This document shows positions 11,133 to 21,474 of a stretch of DNA of 64,000 nucleotides, in pieces (the stretch's first letter is position 1; each line of letters opens with the position of its first letter). This DNA is from Ectothiorhodospiraceae bacterium (GTDB lineage Bacteria; Pseudomonadota; Gammaproteobacteria; Nitrococcales; Aquisalimonadaceae): positions 51,733 through 115,732 of the forward strand of contig PXAT01000081.1 of NCBI GenBank assembly GCA_003565775.1, given 5' to 3'. Position numbers and translations under genes: made by a program. The notes below the pieces were generated by a model. The model worked only from the letters and a program-made list of their open reading frames with translations. It did not search any database and was not told where the DNA came from.

Positions 11133-14100
11133 TTGCCGAACGAGAGCAACGCCGAGACCGAGGGCTGGGATTTCTGGATCGATCGCGGGGGCACCTTTAC
11201 CGATGTGGTGGCGCGCGATCCGACCGGCCGCCTGTTCAGTCGCAAGCTGCTGTCGGACAATCCGGAACAGTATGCGGATGCCGCGGTCGAGGGAATTCGA
11301 CGCGGTCTCGGGCTGACCGGCGACGATCCGATCCCGACACAGCGTCTGGCGCGGGTCCGCATGGGCACCACAGTGGCGACCAACGCGCTGCTGGAGCGAC
11401 AGGGTGCGGATACCGTGCTGCTGATCACGCGTGGTTTCGGCGATGCGCTGCGCATCGGATATCAGGCGAGACCGGATATCTTCGCTCTGGATATCCGTTT
11501 GCCGGAGCAATTGCAGAGGCAGACGCTGGAAGTGGACGAACGGGTCGCCGCCGACGGCGAGATCCTGCGACCGCTGGCCGAGGACCGACTACAGGCCGAC
11601 CTCGAGGGACTGCATCGGCAGGGGTTCCGGGCGTGTGCCATCGTGTTTCTGCATGGCTACCGCTACCCGGAGCATGAGCGCCGTGCCGCGGCGCTCGCCC
11701 GCGCTGCCGGTTTCACCCAGATCAGTACCTCGCATGCGGTCAGCCCGCTGATCCGCTTCGTCTCGCGCGGCGATACCACCGTGGTCGACGCTTATCTGTC
11801 GCCGGTGCTGAGACACCATGCGCGCAGCCTGCGTGATGCGCTGGGGCAGACGCCGCTGCAGTTCATGAAATCGGACGGCACGCTGACCGATGCGGATCAC
11901 TTCCAGGGCCGCGACGCGATCCTGTCCGGTCCGGCCGGCGGTATCGTCAGTTGCATGCGTACCGCGCAACTCGCGGGCTTCGATCGCGTCATCGGGTTCG
12001 ACATGGGGGGCACGTCCACCGACGTGTCGCATTTCCGCGGCGACTTCGAGCGCAGTTCCGAGACCGTCGTGGCCGGGATCCGCATGCGGATCCCGATGCT
12101 GCAGATCCATACCGTCGCGGCCGGCGGCGGATCCTGCCTGGACTTCGACGGCAGCCGCTTCCGGGTCGGGCCGCGCTCTGCCGGCGCCAATCCGGGGCCG
12201 ACCTGCTACCGCCGTGGCGGGCCGCTGACCGTGACCGACTGCAACGTCCTGCTGGGCAAGCTGCAGCCGGATTTCTTTCCGGCGGTATTCGGTGAGGACG
12301 CTGCCAGCCCGCTGGATCGCGATGCGGTGGTCAGCGCGTTTGCCGAGCTCACCGAAACCATCCGCCGGCAGACCAGTGACCGGCGTGACGCGCTGGATGT
12401 GGCCGAGGGCTACTTGCGCATCGCCGTGGACAACATGGCCAACGCGATCAAGCGTATTTCCGTGCAGCGTGGCCACGCGCTGGATGATTACGTGCTGAAC
12501 TGCTTCGGTGGCGCTGCCGGTCAGCATGCCTGTCTGGTCGCGGATGCCCTGGGCATGCGGCAGGTGCTGCTGCATCCCCTGGCCGGCGTGTTGTCCGCCT
12601 ACGGCATGGGTCTGGCAGAGCTGGGGCTGGTGCGGGAACGCAGTGTCGAACGCGCCTTCGACGACGAGGGGCTGGCAACGGTAGAGCGGGATTTCGAAGA
12701 GCTGGAGCAGACCTGCCGTCAGGCGCTGCAGGATCAGGGCGCACCGGCCGGGGCCATGCGGGCCCGTCGGCAGCTGCAGCTGCGTTATGCAGGCAACGAC
12801 AGCAGTCTGTCGGTGGACTGGTCGGCAGCGGCGACCATGGCCCGTGAGTTCACCCGCCGACATCGGCAGCAGTTCGGTTTCGCCTTGCCCGAGCGTCGCC
12901 TGCGCATCGCCAGCATGACTGTCGAGGTGCGCGCGCTGGAGCCGGAGGCACCGGTGAGTGTGTCAGAGGCCGGTTCGCCACCTGCCGGGCCGCCGCGGAC
13001 GGAAGCTCGCGTCCGCACGCGAATGGCTGGCGAAGACTGGCCCGAGACGCCGGTGTATCGAAGCGAAGCCCTGCGCGCCGGCCATCTGGTCGATGGGCCG
13101 GCGATCATCGTCGAGCCCGATTCCACGATTATCGTCGAACCGGGCTGGGCAGCCGAGCGCAAGGCCGGCGGCGAATTGCTGCTCCGCCGGGAACATGCCG
13201 CCAGATCCTCCCGGGAACTGGACACCGCCGTGGATCCGGTGCTGCTGGAGGTCTTCAACAACCTGTTCATGTCGGTTGCCGAGCAGATGGGGGCGGTACT
13301 GCAGCAGACCGCGCAGTCCACCAATATCAAGGAGCGGCTCGACTTCTCCTGCGCCCTGTTCGATGCCGGTGGGGGTCTGGTGGCGAATGCACCGCACGTG
13401 CCGGTACATCTCGGTTCCATGGGCGAGAGCGTGCGTGCAGTGCTCTCGGGCACCCGCGGCGAGTTGCGGCCCGGCGAGGCCTATCTGCTGAACGACCCCT
13501 ATCAGGGGGGCACGCATCTGCCGGATATCACCGTGGTCAGTCCGATCTTCGACGATGCCGGCGAGGACCTGCTGTTCCTGGTCGCCAGCCGCGCCCATCA
13601 CGCCGATGTCGGCGGTATCACTCCCGGCTCGATGCCGGCGCACAGCCGCAGCATCGACGAGGAGGGCGTGCTGTTCGGCGTGACGGCAGCGCTGCGTGAT
13701 GGCGAGTTGCTGGAGCAGGCCCTGCGCGAGCGTTTTGCCGCCGGTCCGTATCCGTCGCGCAATGTGGATCAGAACATCAATGACCTGCAGGCGCAGCTGG
13801 CGGCCAACGCGCGGGGGGCGGCCGAGCTGCAGCGACTGATCGAACAGTTCGGCCGGCCGGTCGTGGAGGCCTACATGGGGCACGTCCAGGACAATGCCGA
13901 GCAACAGGTGCGCAGGGTGATCGCGGCGCTGGACGACGGCAGCGCGGAGAAGACCCTCGACAACGGTGCCAGAGTCCGTGTCCAGCTGCAGGTGGATCGC
14001 GAACAGGGCCGCTTGCGGGTGGATTTCAGCGGTACCAGCGGCCAGCAGGAGAGCAATTTCAATGCACCGCTGGCGGTGACCCGAGCGGCGGTCCTGTATG

Positions 14101-14759
14101 TCCTGCGGACCCTGGTGCAGGATGCCATTCCGCTGAACGACGGCTGCCTCGAACCGGTGGACCTGATTGTTCCCGACGGCTGCATGCTCCATCCGCACCA
14201 CCCGGCGGCGGTGGTCGCCGGCAATGTCGAAGTGAGTCAGGTGGTTACCGACACACTGTACGCCGCCATCGGCTGTCTGGCCGACAGCCAGGGAACCATG
14301 AACAACCTGACCTTCGGTAACGATCGCTTCCAGCACTACGAGACCCTGTGCGGTGGCGCCGGTGCCGGTGACGGGTTCGCCGGCGCCAGCGCCGTCCAGG
14401 TGCACATGACCAACAGTCGTCTGACCGACCCCGAGGTCCTGGAGTCCCGTTTTCCGGTGCGTCTCGAATCGTTCCGCATCCGTGAGCATTCCGGGGGTGC
14501 GGGACAATGGCGTGGCGGTGACGGTGTCGAACGGCGTATCCGCTTCCTCGAAAGCATGGGCGCGGCGCTGCTGGCCAACAGTCGGCAACAGGCTCCGCGG
14601 GGCTGCCGGGGCGGGACCGCCGGTGCTACCGGCGAGGACTGGGTGGAACATGCGGACGGTCGCCGCACCGCATTGAGCGGACGCGACAGTTTGGCTGTCG
14701 AAGCGGATGATGTACTGGTCGTGCGGACCCCCGGTGGTGGTGGTTTCGGCACGCCCTGA
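11133..14759 (+). CDS. 5-oxoprolinase (fused HyuA-HyuB hydantoinase/oxoprolinase family)
   Basis: 1208 residues. The N-terminal hydantoinase A/oxoprolinase region (to about residue 690) starts with [16 protein letters not shown] and contains [15 protein letters not shown] and the [11 protein letters not shown] stretch of the ATP-binding actin-like fold. The C-terminal hydantoinase B region begins at [20 protein letters not shown] and ends in the Gly-rich [12 protein letters not shown]. Single-chain fusions of this size are typical of ATP-dependent 5-oxoprolinase, which opens 5-oxoproline to glutamate; a hydantoinase-like activity remains possible. TTG start with AGGAG 7 bp upstream. The rubredoxin reductase-like gene follows 20 bp later and is probably co-transcribed. 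Confidence 0.9.
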   Translation: MPNESNAETEGWDFWIDRGGTFTDVVARDPTGRLFSRKLLSDNPEQYADAAVEGIRRGLGLTGDDPIPTQRLARVRMGTTVATNALLERQGADTVLLITRGFGDALRIGYQARPDIFALDIRLPEQLQRQTLEVDERVAADGEILRPLAEDRLQADLEGLHRQGFRACAIVFLHGYRYPEHERRAAALARAAGFTQISTSHAVSPLIRFVSRGDTTVVDAYLSPVLRHHARSLRDALGQTPLQFMKSDGTLTDADHFQGRDAILSGPAGGIVSCMRTAQLAGFDRVIGFDMGGTSTDVSHFRGDFERSSETVVAGIRMRIPMLQIHTVAAGGGSCLDFDGSRFRVGPRSAGANPGPTCYRRGGPLTVTDCNVLLGKLQPDFFPAVFGEDAASPLDRDAVVSAFAELTETIRRQTSDRRDALDVAEGYLRIAVDNMANAIKRISVQRGHALDDYVLNCFGGAAGQHACLVADALGMRQVLLHPLAGVLSAYGMGLAELGLVRERSVERAFDDEGLATVERDFEELEQTCRQALQDQGAPAGAMRARRQLQLRYAGNDSSLSVDWSAAATMAREFTRRHRQQFGFALPERRLRIASMTVEVRALEPEAPVSVSEAGSPPAGPPRTEARVRTRMAGEDWPETPVYRSEALRAGHLVDGPAIIVEPDSTIIVEPGWAAERKAGGELLLRREHAARSSRELDTAVDPVLLEVFNNLFMSVAEQMGAVLQQTAQSTNIKERLDFSCALFDAGGGLVANAPHVPVHLGSMGESVRAVLSGTRGELRPGEAYLLNDPYQGGTHLPDITVVSPIFDDAGEDLLFLVASRAHHADVGGITPGSMPAHSRSIDEEGVLFGVTAALRDGELLEQALRERFAAGPYPSRNVDQNINDLQAQLAANARGAAELQRLIEQFGRPVVEAYMGHVQDNAEQQVRRVIAALDDGSAEKTLDNGARVRVQLQVDREQGRLRVDFSGTSGQQESNFNAPLAVTRAAVLYVLRTLVQDAIPLNDGCLEPVDLIVPDGCMLHPHHPAAVVAGNVEVSQVVTDTLYAAIGCLADSQGTMNNLTFGNDRFQHYETLCGGAGAGDGFAGASAVQVHMTNSRLTDPEVLESRFPVRLESFRIREHSGGAGQWRGGDGVERRIRFLESMGAALLANSRQQAPRGCRGGTAGATGEDWVEHADGRRTALSGRDSLAVEADDVLVVRTPGGGGFGTP

Positions 14760-14779
14760 AAACGGAGGGGGAACAGGTC

Positions 14780-15940
14780 ATGCAGGATCATGTAGTGATT
14801 GTGGGGACCGGACTCGCCGGCTACACCACGGCAAGGGAGTTCCGCAAGCATGCTCCGGATGCCCGGTTGACGCTGCTGACGGCCGATGATGGTGCCGCCT
14901 ATTCCAAGCCGATGCTGTCCAACGCCCTGCGCAAGGGGCAGACGCCGGCCGAACTGGTGCAGTCCGATGCCGAGGCCATGGCCGAGGAACTGCAGGCCGA
15001 CGTGCTCACCGGGGTGGACGTGCGAGCGATCGAGGTCAACACCCGTCAACTGGTGCTCGAAGATGGTCAGCTGGAGTACGACCGGCTGGTGCTTGCTCTG
15101 GGCGCAGAACCGCTGCCGCCGCCGCTGGACGACCAATCCGAGGGGCGCCTGCATCAGGTCAACAACCTGCAGCAGTATCGACGGTTCCGCGAGGCGCTGG
15201 GCGACGAGGGGCGCGTGCTGATCGTCGGCGGCGGTCTCATCGGCTGCGAGTTTGCCAATGATCTGATCGACAGCGGCTATGGCGTCGACCTGGTGTATCC
15301 GGAAGCCCTGCCGCTGGCCGGCCTGATTCCGGCCCCGGCGGGCGAGGCGCTGGCCCGGTCTCTCAAGGATGCGGGGGTGCGGCTGCATCCCGGCGAGACC
15401 GTGGACCGGGTGAGACCTCATGGTGACGGCATCGCCGCGGACCTGTCCGGTGGCAAGGGTGTGCGCGCCAGTCTGGCTCTGAGCGCAGTCGGGCTGCGGC
15501 CGAAAACAGAGCTGGCCGAGGAAGCCGGCCTGACCGTGGATCGGGGCATCTGTGTCGATCGTTATCTGCGCAGCAGCGATGACAGCATTTTCGCTCTGGG
15601 CGATTGTGCGCAGGTCGAGGGTTATTCGCTGTGCTATGTCGCGCCCCTGACCAATGCAGCGCGCAGTCTGGCGAAAACTCTGGCTGGCGAGCCCGAGGCG
15701 GTGCACTACCCCGTGATGCCGGTCACGGTGAAAACCTCCTGTTGCCGTATCGTGGCGTGGAGTCCTGCCGCGAAAGCGCGGGGTACCTGGCAGCACGACG
15801 GCACCGATGGGGATCTGCGCGGCGAGTTTCGTGATCGGCAGGGAGACTTGCTCGGTTTCTATCTGACCGGTTCGCGCATTCGCGAACGTATGGAACTGAG
15901 CCGGGCCATGGCGCCATTGATTTCGGCCTCAGGGGCCTGA
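14780..15940 (+). CDS. Rubredoxin-NAD+ reductase-like FAD oxidoreductase
   Basis: 386 residues. An FAD-binding Rossmann motif lies at the N-terminus (VVIVGTGLAGYTTAREF), an NAD(P)H-binding motif in the middle (VLIVGGGLIGCEFANDL), and a second FAD motif near residue 270 (IFALGDCAQV). The C-terminal domain (about 305-386, with VMPVTVKTS and LGFYLTGSRIRERMEL) resembles the rubredoxin-binding domain of Pseudomonas RdxR/AlkT. Such enzymes pass electrons from NADH to rubredoxin for alkane hydroxylases or oxygen detoxification. No rubredoxin or alkane hydroxylase gene is adjacent, so the electron acceptor is uncertain. GGAGGGG lies upstream of the ATG. The stop codon abuts repeat copy C. Confidence 0.82.
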   Translation: MQDHVVIVGTGLAGYTTAREFRKHAPDARLTLLTADDGAAYSKPMLSNALRKGQTPAELVQSDAEAMAEELQADVLTGVDVRAIEVNTRQLVLEDGQLEYDRLVLALGAEPLPPPLDDQSEGRLHQVNNLQQYRRFREALGDEGRVLIVGGGLIGCEFANDLIDSGYGVDLVYPEALPLAGLIPAPAGEALARSLKDAGVRLHPGETVDRVRPHGDGIAADLSGGKGVRASLALSAVGLRPKTELAEEAGLTVDRGICVDRYLRSSDDSIFALGDCAQVEGYSLCYVAPLTNAARSLAKTLAGEPEAVHYPVMPVTVKTSCCRIVAWSPAAKARGTWQHDGTDGDLRGEFRDRQGDLLGFYLTGSRIRERMELSRAMAPLISASGA

Positions 15941-16172
15941 GGAAGCGCGGATTCGCCCCTCCGAGTGCGGTGGATACGGATTTCGGTCGCCTGACAGGGC
16001 ACGGCATCGCCAGGCGCCGAAACCGGCCGGACCCTTCGGGTTGGGCCGCGTTTTACCCGAATGCTGCGTTGCGCGGCTTGACCGCAGAGTCACTACGGCG
16101 CTGCGCAGCGCGCCTTGCCTCGGAGAAAGTGCGGACGCCAACGCAGGCGTGCGAATACTTCAGCGTTTTCTC
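15938..16172. repeat. Dispersed MITE-like repeat, copy C (inverted orientation)
   Basis: It starts at the rubredoxin reductase stop codon with the weak end GAGGAAGCGCGGATTC and finishes in the clear end GCGAATACTTCAGCGTTTTC, directly before the Shine-Dalgarno sequence of the GGDEF-EAL gene. The internal block CTGCGCAGCGCGCCTTGCCT and the neighbouring ACCGCAGAGTCACTACGGCG are reverse complements of blocks in copies E and F, so this copy sits in the opposite orientation. No coding content. Confidence 0.8.
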
Positions 16173-16189
16173 AAAGGAGCGGTCAGACA

Positions 16190-18934
16190 GTGAGCGACGG
16201 GGCTGCCGGCACGGTACGGGGAAGGAAAGAGGCCGCGCGGCTAGCCGCGCTGCGCCACTATGCCATCCTGGATACGCCGCCCGAGGAACAATACGACCGT
16301 TTCGCGCGCTTTGCTGCCCATCTTTTCGATGCGCCGGTCGGGCTGGTCAGCCTGGTCGACAAGGATCGACAGTGGTTCAAGGCCGAGATCGGCCTGGGCG
16401 TTCGTCAGACCGAGCGGCGGTTGGCCTTCTGCGAGTATGCGGTGCGGGCTGCCGACGTCGTTGTCGTGCTCGATGCCGAACGCGACGAGCGGTTCTGCAA
16501 CAATCCGCTGGTGACCGGCGAGCCGTTCATCCGTTTCTATGTCGGCGCACCACTGATCGACACGGGGGGACACGTTCTCGGCACGCTGTGCGTGATCGGC
16601 AAGGAGGCGCGCGAATGGGTGGACGCCGAGTCGGTCGCGCGCCTTCAGGACCTGGCCAAGGCAGTGGTCAAGAGTATCGAGTTGCGTGCCGCGCTGACCG
16701 ATCTGCAGCAGACCGAGAGCCGCCTGCGGGCCAAGGAAGAACTGCTGAGCAGCATTTACGACACCGCGCAGGCAGGGATCGTGGTGACCGACCATGAGGG
16801 CCGATTGCTGGAGCTTAACCGCTATTTCTGCGAACTGGTGGGTCAGGACCGCGAGCAGCTGAGTCGCCTGCCGATCCAGGAATTCCTGACCAGCAAAGAT
16901 CGACCACGCTACGCCGAGCTTCTGGTCGCGGCCGGCCAACAGCCGGGCGGGGTCACCGGACAGTTCCGTCTGGCACGCTATGACGGCCGCAAGCTGGATG
17001 TGGCCATTGCCGTGCGGCCCATGCGTGGCCCTGGCGACAGCCCCCTGCTGATGAATGCGATCAGTGATATCAGCGAGCAGAAGCGCGAGGAACGCCTGTC
17101 CGATGCACGCGCGGACATTCTCGAGGGCATCATCCAGCACTGGCCGCTGGAGCAGGCCGCAGCGATGATTTGCGGCACCCTCGAGCAGGAGTTTCCCGGC
17201 CTGGTGGCGTTGCTCGCCGAAAGCGGTGCCGATGGCCGACTGCGGTTATTGCCCGAGGCGGCGGTCGAGCGCGCCGATGACGGCGTGGTGCCCCTGTTGA
17301 TCGACCCGCAGAACGGTCTTGTGGCGCGTGCCCTGCCGCATCGCCGTCGGGTGATCGCGGATGGCCGGACCGATGATCTGGGGCAGTCCGGGCAGCGCAT
17401 GCTGCGCGCCGCCGGCTATGATCATCTGCTGCTGGAACCCTGTGTCGACGATCGCGGTTTCGCGCACGGCGCCCTGGTCCTGTTGTGGCGGTCCTTTCTG
17501 CAGCTCGGGGATGCCCGGAACTACGGCTTCGCTCGCGAATTTGCCGATCTGGTGTCGCTGGCCGTCTCCCATGACCGGCTGATGCAGGATCTGCAGGAGC
17601 GCGCCTCGCGCGATCCGCTGACCGGGCTCGCCAACCGGATGCGACTCGACGAGCACCTGCATGCCGCCATTGATACCGCGCGGCGGGACGGTGGCCAGCT
17701 CGCGGTACTGCTGCTGGATCTGGACGACTTCAAGCTGGTCAACGACACCCTCGGCCACAATATCGGCGATCGCCTGCTGCTCGAGATCGCGCACCGTCTG
17801 CGTGGCTGTGTCCGCGAGAGCGACATGGTGGCGCGCCTGGGCGGCGACGAGTTCGTGGTGGTCAGCGCGGTGCCGGAGCGGCGCGATGCGATCAGTATCG
17901 GTCGCAAGATCCTCGAAGCGCTGGGCCGCGAGATCGTGATCGACGGCAAACGCATGCGAACCCCGCCGAGCGTCGGTATCAGCCTGTTCCCGGTGGATGC
18001 GGAGCAATCCGACGATCTGCTGAAAGCGGCGGATTCGGCGATGTACGCGGCCAAGAGCGACGGCAAGAACGGCATGCGGTTCTTCAATCAGCAGATGTCG
18101 GATGAAGTGCAGAGCATGCTGGTGACCGCGCGTGAACTGGGCGATGCGGTCTCCGCGGACGATGATCGCCTGCACGCCCATTTCCAGCCGCGGGTCGACG
18201 TCGCCGGCGGCCGGCTGCTCGGCATCGAGGCATTCGCTCGCTGGCAGCATCCGCAGCGTGGTCTGCTGATGGCGGAGGAATTCGTCACCGCAGCCGAACA
18301 GGCCGGCCTGATCTCCAGTATCGACTTCAAGGTCCTGCGGCTGGGGCTGGACCGGCTGGTGGCCTGGCGGCGCGAGTTCCCGCAGCTTCGCTTGTGCTGG
18401 AACCTGTCCGGCAGCAGTCTGCGACATCCGGATCTCACCGAGACTCTGGCCGGCATGCTGGAGAGTCGCGGTCTGCCGGCCCATGCCCTGGAGCTGGAAG
18501 TGCTGGAAAGTCATGTGCTGCGGAATTTCCGGCACAGCGTCGAACAGCTGGATCGGCTCCGGCGTAAGCTGCCGGGCCTGCGCATCGCGCTGGATGACTT
18601 CGGCATTCACCATGGTGCCCTTGCCGGTCTGCGGGAACTGCCGGTGGACGCGCTCAAGGTGGATCGCAAGTTCATGGCCGATCTGCGCCACGGCGATGAG
18701 GAGCAACGCGGCATGGCCATGCTGTTCCTGAACACCTTGCGCACCGCGACCGGTCAGCTGGGCGGTCTGGACATGATCGTGGAAGGCGTGGAACAGGACA
18801 GCGAGTGTCGCATGTTGCTGCGGCTCGGCTGCAACATCATGCAGGGCGCCCTGTTTCTGTCGCCGTCACCGGATCCGGGCGCCGACCTGCCGGCGCTGGA
18901 GTTGCGTCTGCGCCAACTGGCGCGCATGGCCTGA
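16190..18934 (+). CDS. GAF-PAS-GAF-GGDEF-EAL cyclic-di-GMP protein
   Basis: 914 residues from GTG 16190, preceded by AAAGGAGC; the longer ORF start lies inside the repeat. Probably cytoplasmic: no signal peptide or membrane span. Domains: GAF (about 10-160), PAS (about 190-305), second GAF-like region (about 310-455), GGDEF (about 465-635), EAL (about 650-905). The diguanylate cyclase motif GGDEF is intact at 551-555, and an RESD inhibitory site sits five residues before it. The phosphodiesterase domain is altered: EAF for EAL at 680-682, and DDFGIHHGAL where DDFGTGYSSL is usual, while NLSGSS, VEGVEQ and QGALF remain. The cyclase is likely active; phosphodiesterase activity is uncertain. Confidence 0.92.
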   Translation: MSDGAAGTVRGRKEAARLAALRHYAILDTPPEEQYDRFARFAAHLFDAPVGLVSLVDKDRQWFKAEIGLGVRQTERRLAFCEYAVRAADVVVVLDAERDERFCNNPLVTGEPFIRFYVGAPLIDTGGHVLGTLCVIGKEAREWVDAESVARLQDLAKAVVKSIELRAALTDLQQTESRLRAKEELLSSIYDTAQAGIVVTDHEGRLLELNRYFCELVGQDREQLSRLPIQEFLTSKDRPRYAELLVAAGQQPGGVTGQFRLARYDGRKLDVAIAVRPMRGPGDSPLLMNAISDISEQKREERLSDARADILEGIIQHWPLEQAAAMICGTLEQEFPGLVALLAESGADGRLRLLPEAAVERADDGVVPLLIDPQNGLVARALPHRRRVIADGRTDDLGQSGQRMLRAAGYDHLLLEPCVDDRGFAHGALVLLWRSFLQLGDARNYGFAREFADLVSLAVSHDRLMQDLQERASRDPLTGLANRMRLDEHLHAAIDTARRDGGQLAVLLLDLDDFKLVNDTLGHNIGDRLLLEIAHRLRGCVRESDMVARLGGDEFVVVSAVPERRDAISIGRKILEALGREIVIDGKRMRTPPSVGISLFPVDAEQSDDLLKAADSAMYAAKSDGKNGMRFFNQQMSDEVQSMLVTARELGDAVSADDDRLHAHFQPRVDVAGGRLLGIEAFARWQHPQRGLLMAEEFVTAAEQAGLISSIDFKVLRLGLDRLVAWRREFPQLRLCWNLSGSSLRHPDLTETLAGMLESRGLPAHALELEVLESHVLRNFRHSVEQLDRLRRKLPGLRIALDDFGIHHGALAGLRELPVDALKVDRKFMADLRHGDEEQRGMAMLFLNTLRTATGQLGGLDMIVEGVEQDSECRMLLRLGCNIMQGALFLSPSPDPGADLPALELRLRQLARMA

Positions 18935-18947
18935 GCCGTTCGGAGAA

Positions 18948-20207
18948 TCAGAAACGCGCCGCGCTGTAGGCCCCTGCGTCCAGGGCCGGCTCGCTGCCGT
19001 CCACCAGATCCGCCACCAGCTTTCCGCTGCCGCAGGCAAAGGTCCAGCCCAGGTGGCCGGCACCGCAATTCAGGAACAGGTCATGCAGGCGGCTCTGGCC
19101 GAGGATCGGCGGACCGTCCATGGTCATCGGACGCAGACCGCACCACGGCGTGGTCTGCTCCAGGCCGAGTCGCTCGCCGAGCGACGGGAAGGTCTTCAGG
19201 CACTGGCGCAGGACATAAGCGCTTCTTGCCTGCCCGAGGGAGCGGTCGTAGCCATTGAATTCGGCGGTTCCGGCCATGCGCAGCCGGTGCCCCAGCATGC
19301 CCATCACCACCTTGTTGCCGTCGTCGATCAGCGGAATGGCCGGTGCGCCTCGCCAGTCGGGCAACTCGGCGGTCAGGGAATAACCCTTGACCGGATAGAT
19401 CGGCAGCCTCAACCCGGCGGTTTTCGCCAGCGCCACGCTGTAACTGCCGGCCGCCAGCACGTAGCGATCGGCGCTCAGCAGGCCGTGATCCGTGGCGACG
19501 CCGGTGAGCCGGTCGCCACTGCGCTGCAGCCCGCTGACCGTGGTTTCGAGACGGACCTCGCCGCCGATCCTGCGGAAATGCTCGATCAGGGCGCGACTGA
19601 ACAGATGCGGGTCGCCGCTTTCGTCATCCGGGTAGTAGATGGCACCGCTGAGTTCATGCGCGCAGTCGTCCAGCGCCGGCTCCAGGGCGACCGCCTGCCG
19701 CGGCTGCAGCACGGTGTGACGCAGGCCGACCTCGGCCATCTGGTTGCTGTTGTCGACCGCCGTCTGCATCGCCGCGGTGTCGCGAAAGATCTTCAGGATG
19801 CCGTTCTGCCGGTCGTCATAGCGCAGCCCGAGTTCCCGACGCAGCGTACGCATCACGTCCAGACTGTATAACGCCAGCGCCGCGTTGTGACGCATGCTGC
19901 GCCGATAATGCCGGGGCCGGCTGTAGCGCAGGAAGCCGAGACCCCAGCGCATCAGACCCGGCAGGGCGGCAGGGCGCAGCAACAGGGGTGAATCCTCGCG
20001 TCCGACCCAGCGCAGCAGCTGCCAGAGCACGCCGGGCGCGTTCCACGGTTCGGCATGGCTGGCGTGCAGCAGGCCGCCGTTGGCAAAACTGGTTTCGTTG
20101 GCGACCTCGGGCTGCCGATCGAGCAGGCAGACCTGATGCCCGCGGGACTGCAGAAACCAGGCTGTGGTGACGCCGGACAGGCCGGCGCCGATGACCAGTA
20201 TTCGCAT
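18948..20207 (-). CDS. dadA: D-amino-acid dehydrogenase-like FAD oxidoreductase
   Basis: 419 residues of the DadA type. The N-terminal FAD-binding Rossmann motif is VIGAGLSGVTTAWFLQ, followed by ETSFANGGLLHASHAEPWN, a DadA hallmark. Later features are GVATDHGLLSADRYVLAAG, YPVKGYSLT, and C-terminal FLNCGAGHLGWTFACGSG. The family oxidises D-amino acids to 2-oxo acids and passes electrons to the respiratory chain at the inner-membrane face. No alanine racemase gene is adjacent, so it may be a DadA paralogue with a different substrate. It lies 18 bp downstream of the sugar dehydrogenase gene on the same strand. Confidence 0.88.
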   Translation of the reverse strand: MRILVIGAGLSGVTTAWFLQSRGHQVCLLDRQPEVANETSFANGGLLHASHAEPWNAPGVLWQLLRWVGREDSPLLLRPAALPGLMRWGLGFLRYSRPRHYRRSMRHNAALALYSLDVMRTLRRELGLRYDDRQNGILKIFRDTAAMQTAVDNSNQMAEVGLRHTVLQPRQAVALEPALDDCAHELSGAIYYPDDESGDPHLFSRALIEHFRRIGGEVRLETTVSGLQRSGDRLTGVATDHGLLSADRYVLAAGSYSVALAKTAGLRLPIYPVKGYSLTAELPDWRGAPAIPLIDDGNKVVMGMLGHRLRMAGTAEFNGYDRSLGQARSAYVLRQCLKTFPSLGERLGLEQTTPWCGLRPMTMDGPPILGQSRLHDLFLNCGAGHLGWTFACGSGKLVADLVDGSEPALDAGAYSAARF

Positions 20208-20225
20208 GCGTGGTGATTACCCGGT

Positions 20226-21347
20226 TCAGTGGTCCATGTCGGCAGGTACCAGTCGTACCAGTGGTGCCTCGCGGGCGTCGACCAGCAGGTACAGCGCGCC
20301 GTCCGGACCCTGGCGCACGTCACGGATACGCCAACCCTGATCGTCCAGCAGACGCTCTTCGCCGACGACCTCGTCGCCATCCATGGTCAGTCGGGCCAGA
20401 TGGGTATGTGCCAGGGCACCGACAAACAGGTTGCCCTGCCACTGCGGAAACGCGTCACCAGTGTAAAGGGCCATGCCCGATGGTGCGATCGACGGTGTCC
20501 AGTGGTGCACCGGGGGTTGCATGCCGTCCTTTTCCTCGACACCGATGGGCGGTCCGGAATATTCGGTGCCCAGGGTGACTTCGGGCCAGCCGTAGTTGGT
20601 TCCGGCCTGCAGGCGGTTGAGCTCATCGCCGCCACGGGGACCGTGTTCGTTGATCCAGAGCGCGTTGCTGTCCGGGTCGACGATCATGCCCTGCGGATTG
20701 CGGTGACCATAGCTGTAGATTTCCGGCCGGGCATGATCATCATCGACAAAGGGGTTGTCCGCCGGTGCGCTGCCGTCGTCATTCAGGCGCAATACCGTGC
20801 CGACATGATCGGACAGATCCTGGGCCCGATCGCGCTGACCGCGATCGCCGACGCTCATGAACAGATAGCCGTCGCCATCAAAGGCCAGCCGGCTGCCAAG
20901 ATGGCGTCCGCCGGGCAGGGCGGGCTCCGCCCGGAACAGTTCCTCCACGTCGCGCAGGACGTTGCCCTCCAGTCGGCCCCGCGCCAGCGCGGTCCGGGCG
21001 CCCCCGTCATCGGGGGCGCTGTAGGTCCAGTACACCAGGCTGTTCCGGTCGAAATCCGGGTGCAGCACCACGTCCAGCAGACCGCCCTGGTTCTCCACCC
21101 GAATCTCCGGCACACCGGCGACCGGCGCGCTGTCGGCGCCGTCGGCCGTGATCCGCAGCAGGCGTCCGCCGCGCTCGGTCACAAGCATGTCGCCGTCGGG
21201 AAGGAAGGCCAGGCCCCAGGGGTGACGAAGGTCGTCACGCAGCACCTCGACCCGGAAATCGTGTTGCTCGCTGTGATGGATCTCGTCGGCGGTCACTACC
21301 GACGCCGACGCGAGCAGGACGGCGACAAGGGCGAGGTAGGGTTGCAT
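20226..21347 (-). CDS. PQQ-dependent aldose sugar dehydrogenase, YliI/Asd type
   Basis: 373 residues with an N-terminal signal peptide (MQPYLALVAVLLASASVVTADE), so periplasmic. The six-bladed beta-propeller family signatures are present: HPWGLAFLPDGDMLVTER, GLLDVVLHPDF, YSYGHRNPQGMIVDP, WINEHGPRGGDELN and NYGWPEVTLG. Soluble family members oxidise the anomeric carbon of aldoses using PQQ and Ca2+. ATG start with GAGGAACC upstream. It is the first gene of a two-gene leftward unit with dadA. No PQQ biosynthesis genes are in the window. Confidence 0.9.
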   Translation of the reverse strand: MQPYLALVAVLLASASVVTADEIHHSEQHDFRVEVLRDDLRHPWGLAFLPDGDMLVTERGGRLLRITADGADSAPVAGVPEIRVENQGGLLDVVLHPDFDRNSLVYWTYSAPDDGGARTALARGRLEGNVLRDVEELFRAEPALPGGRHLGSRLAFDGDGYLFMSVGDRGQRDRAQDLSDHVGTVLRLNDDGSAPADNPFVDDDHARPEIYSYGHRNPQGMIVDPDSNALWINEHGPRGGDELNRLQAGTNYGWPEVTLGTEYSGPPIGVEEKDGMQPPVHHWTPSIAPSGMALYTGDAFPQWQGNLFVGALAHTHLARLTMDGDEVVGEERLLDDQGWRIRDVRQGPDGALYLLVDAREAPLVRLVPADMDH

Positions 21348-21451
21348 TGTGCGGTTCCTCTCTGGATGGCGTTGCGGGGGACCGGAATCTCGACCCGGAA
21401 CCCGTCATTATGGACCAGTCGCCTGCCGGCGTGTTCAGGGCGGGCGGTGCT

Positions 21452-21474
21452 TATCCACAGAAGCTGTGGAAAAG
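21452..21474. promoter_or_regulatory. Inverted pair of DnaA-box-like sites
   Basis: TTATCCACA (21452-21460) is an exact match to the classic DnaA-box consensus. After a 5-nt spacer it is followed by TGTGGAAAA (21466-21474), the reverse complement of TTTTCCACA, one mismatch from the consensus. The pair is symmetric and intergenic. It could be a DnaA titration or regulatory site, or chance symmetry. There is no dnaA, dnaN, gyrB or parAB nearby, so an origin is not suggested. Confidence 0.45.

Noticed and set aside
12963-14651. 562-residue ORF on the minus strand
   Set aside because: Antisense to the 5-oxoprolinase gene; no family features.
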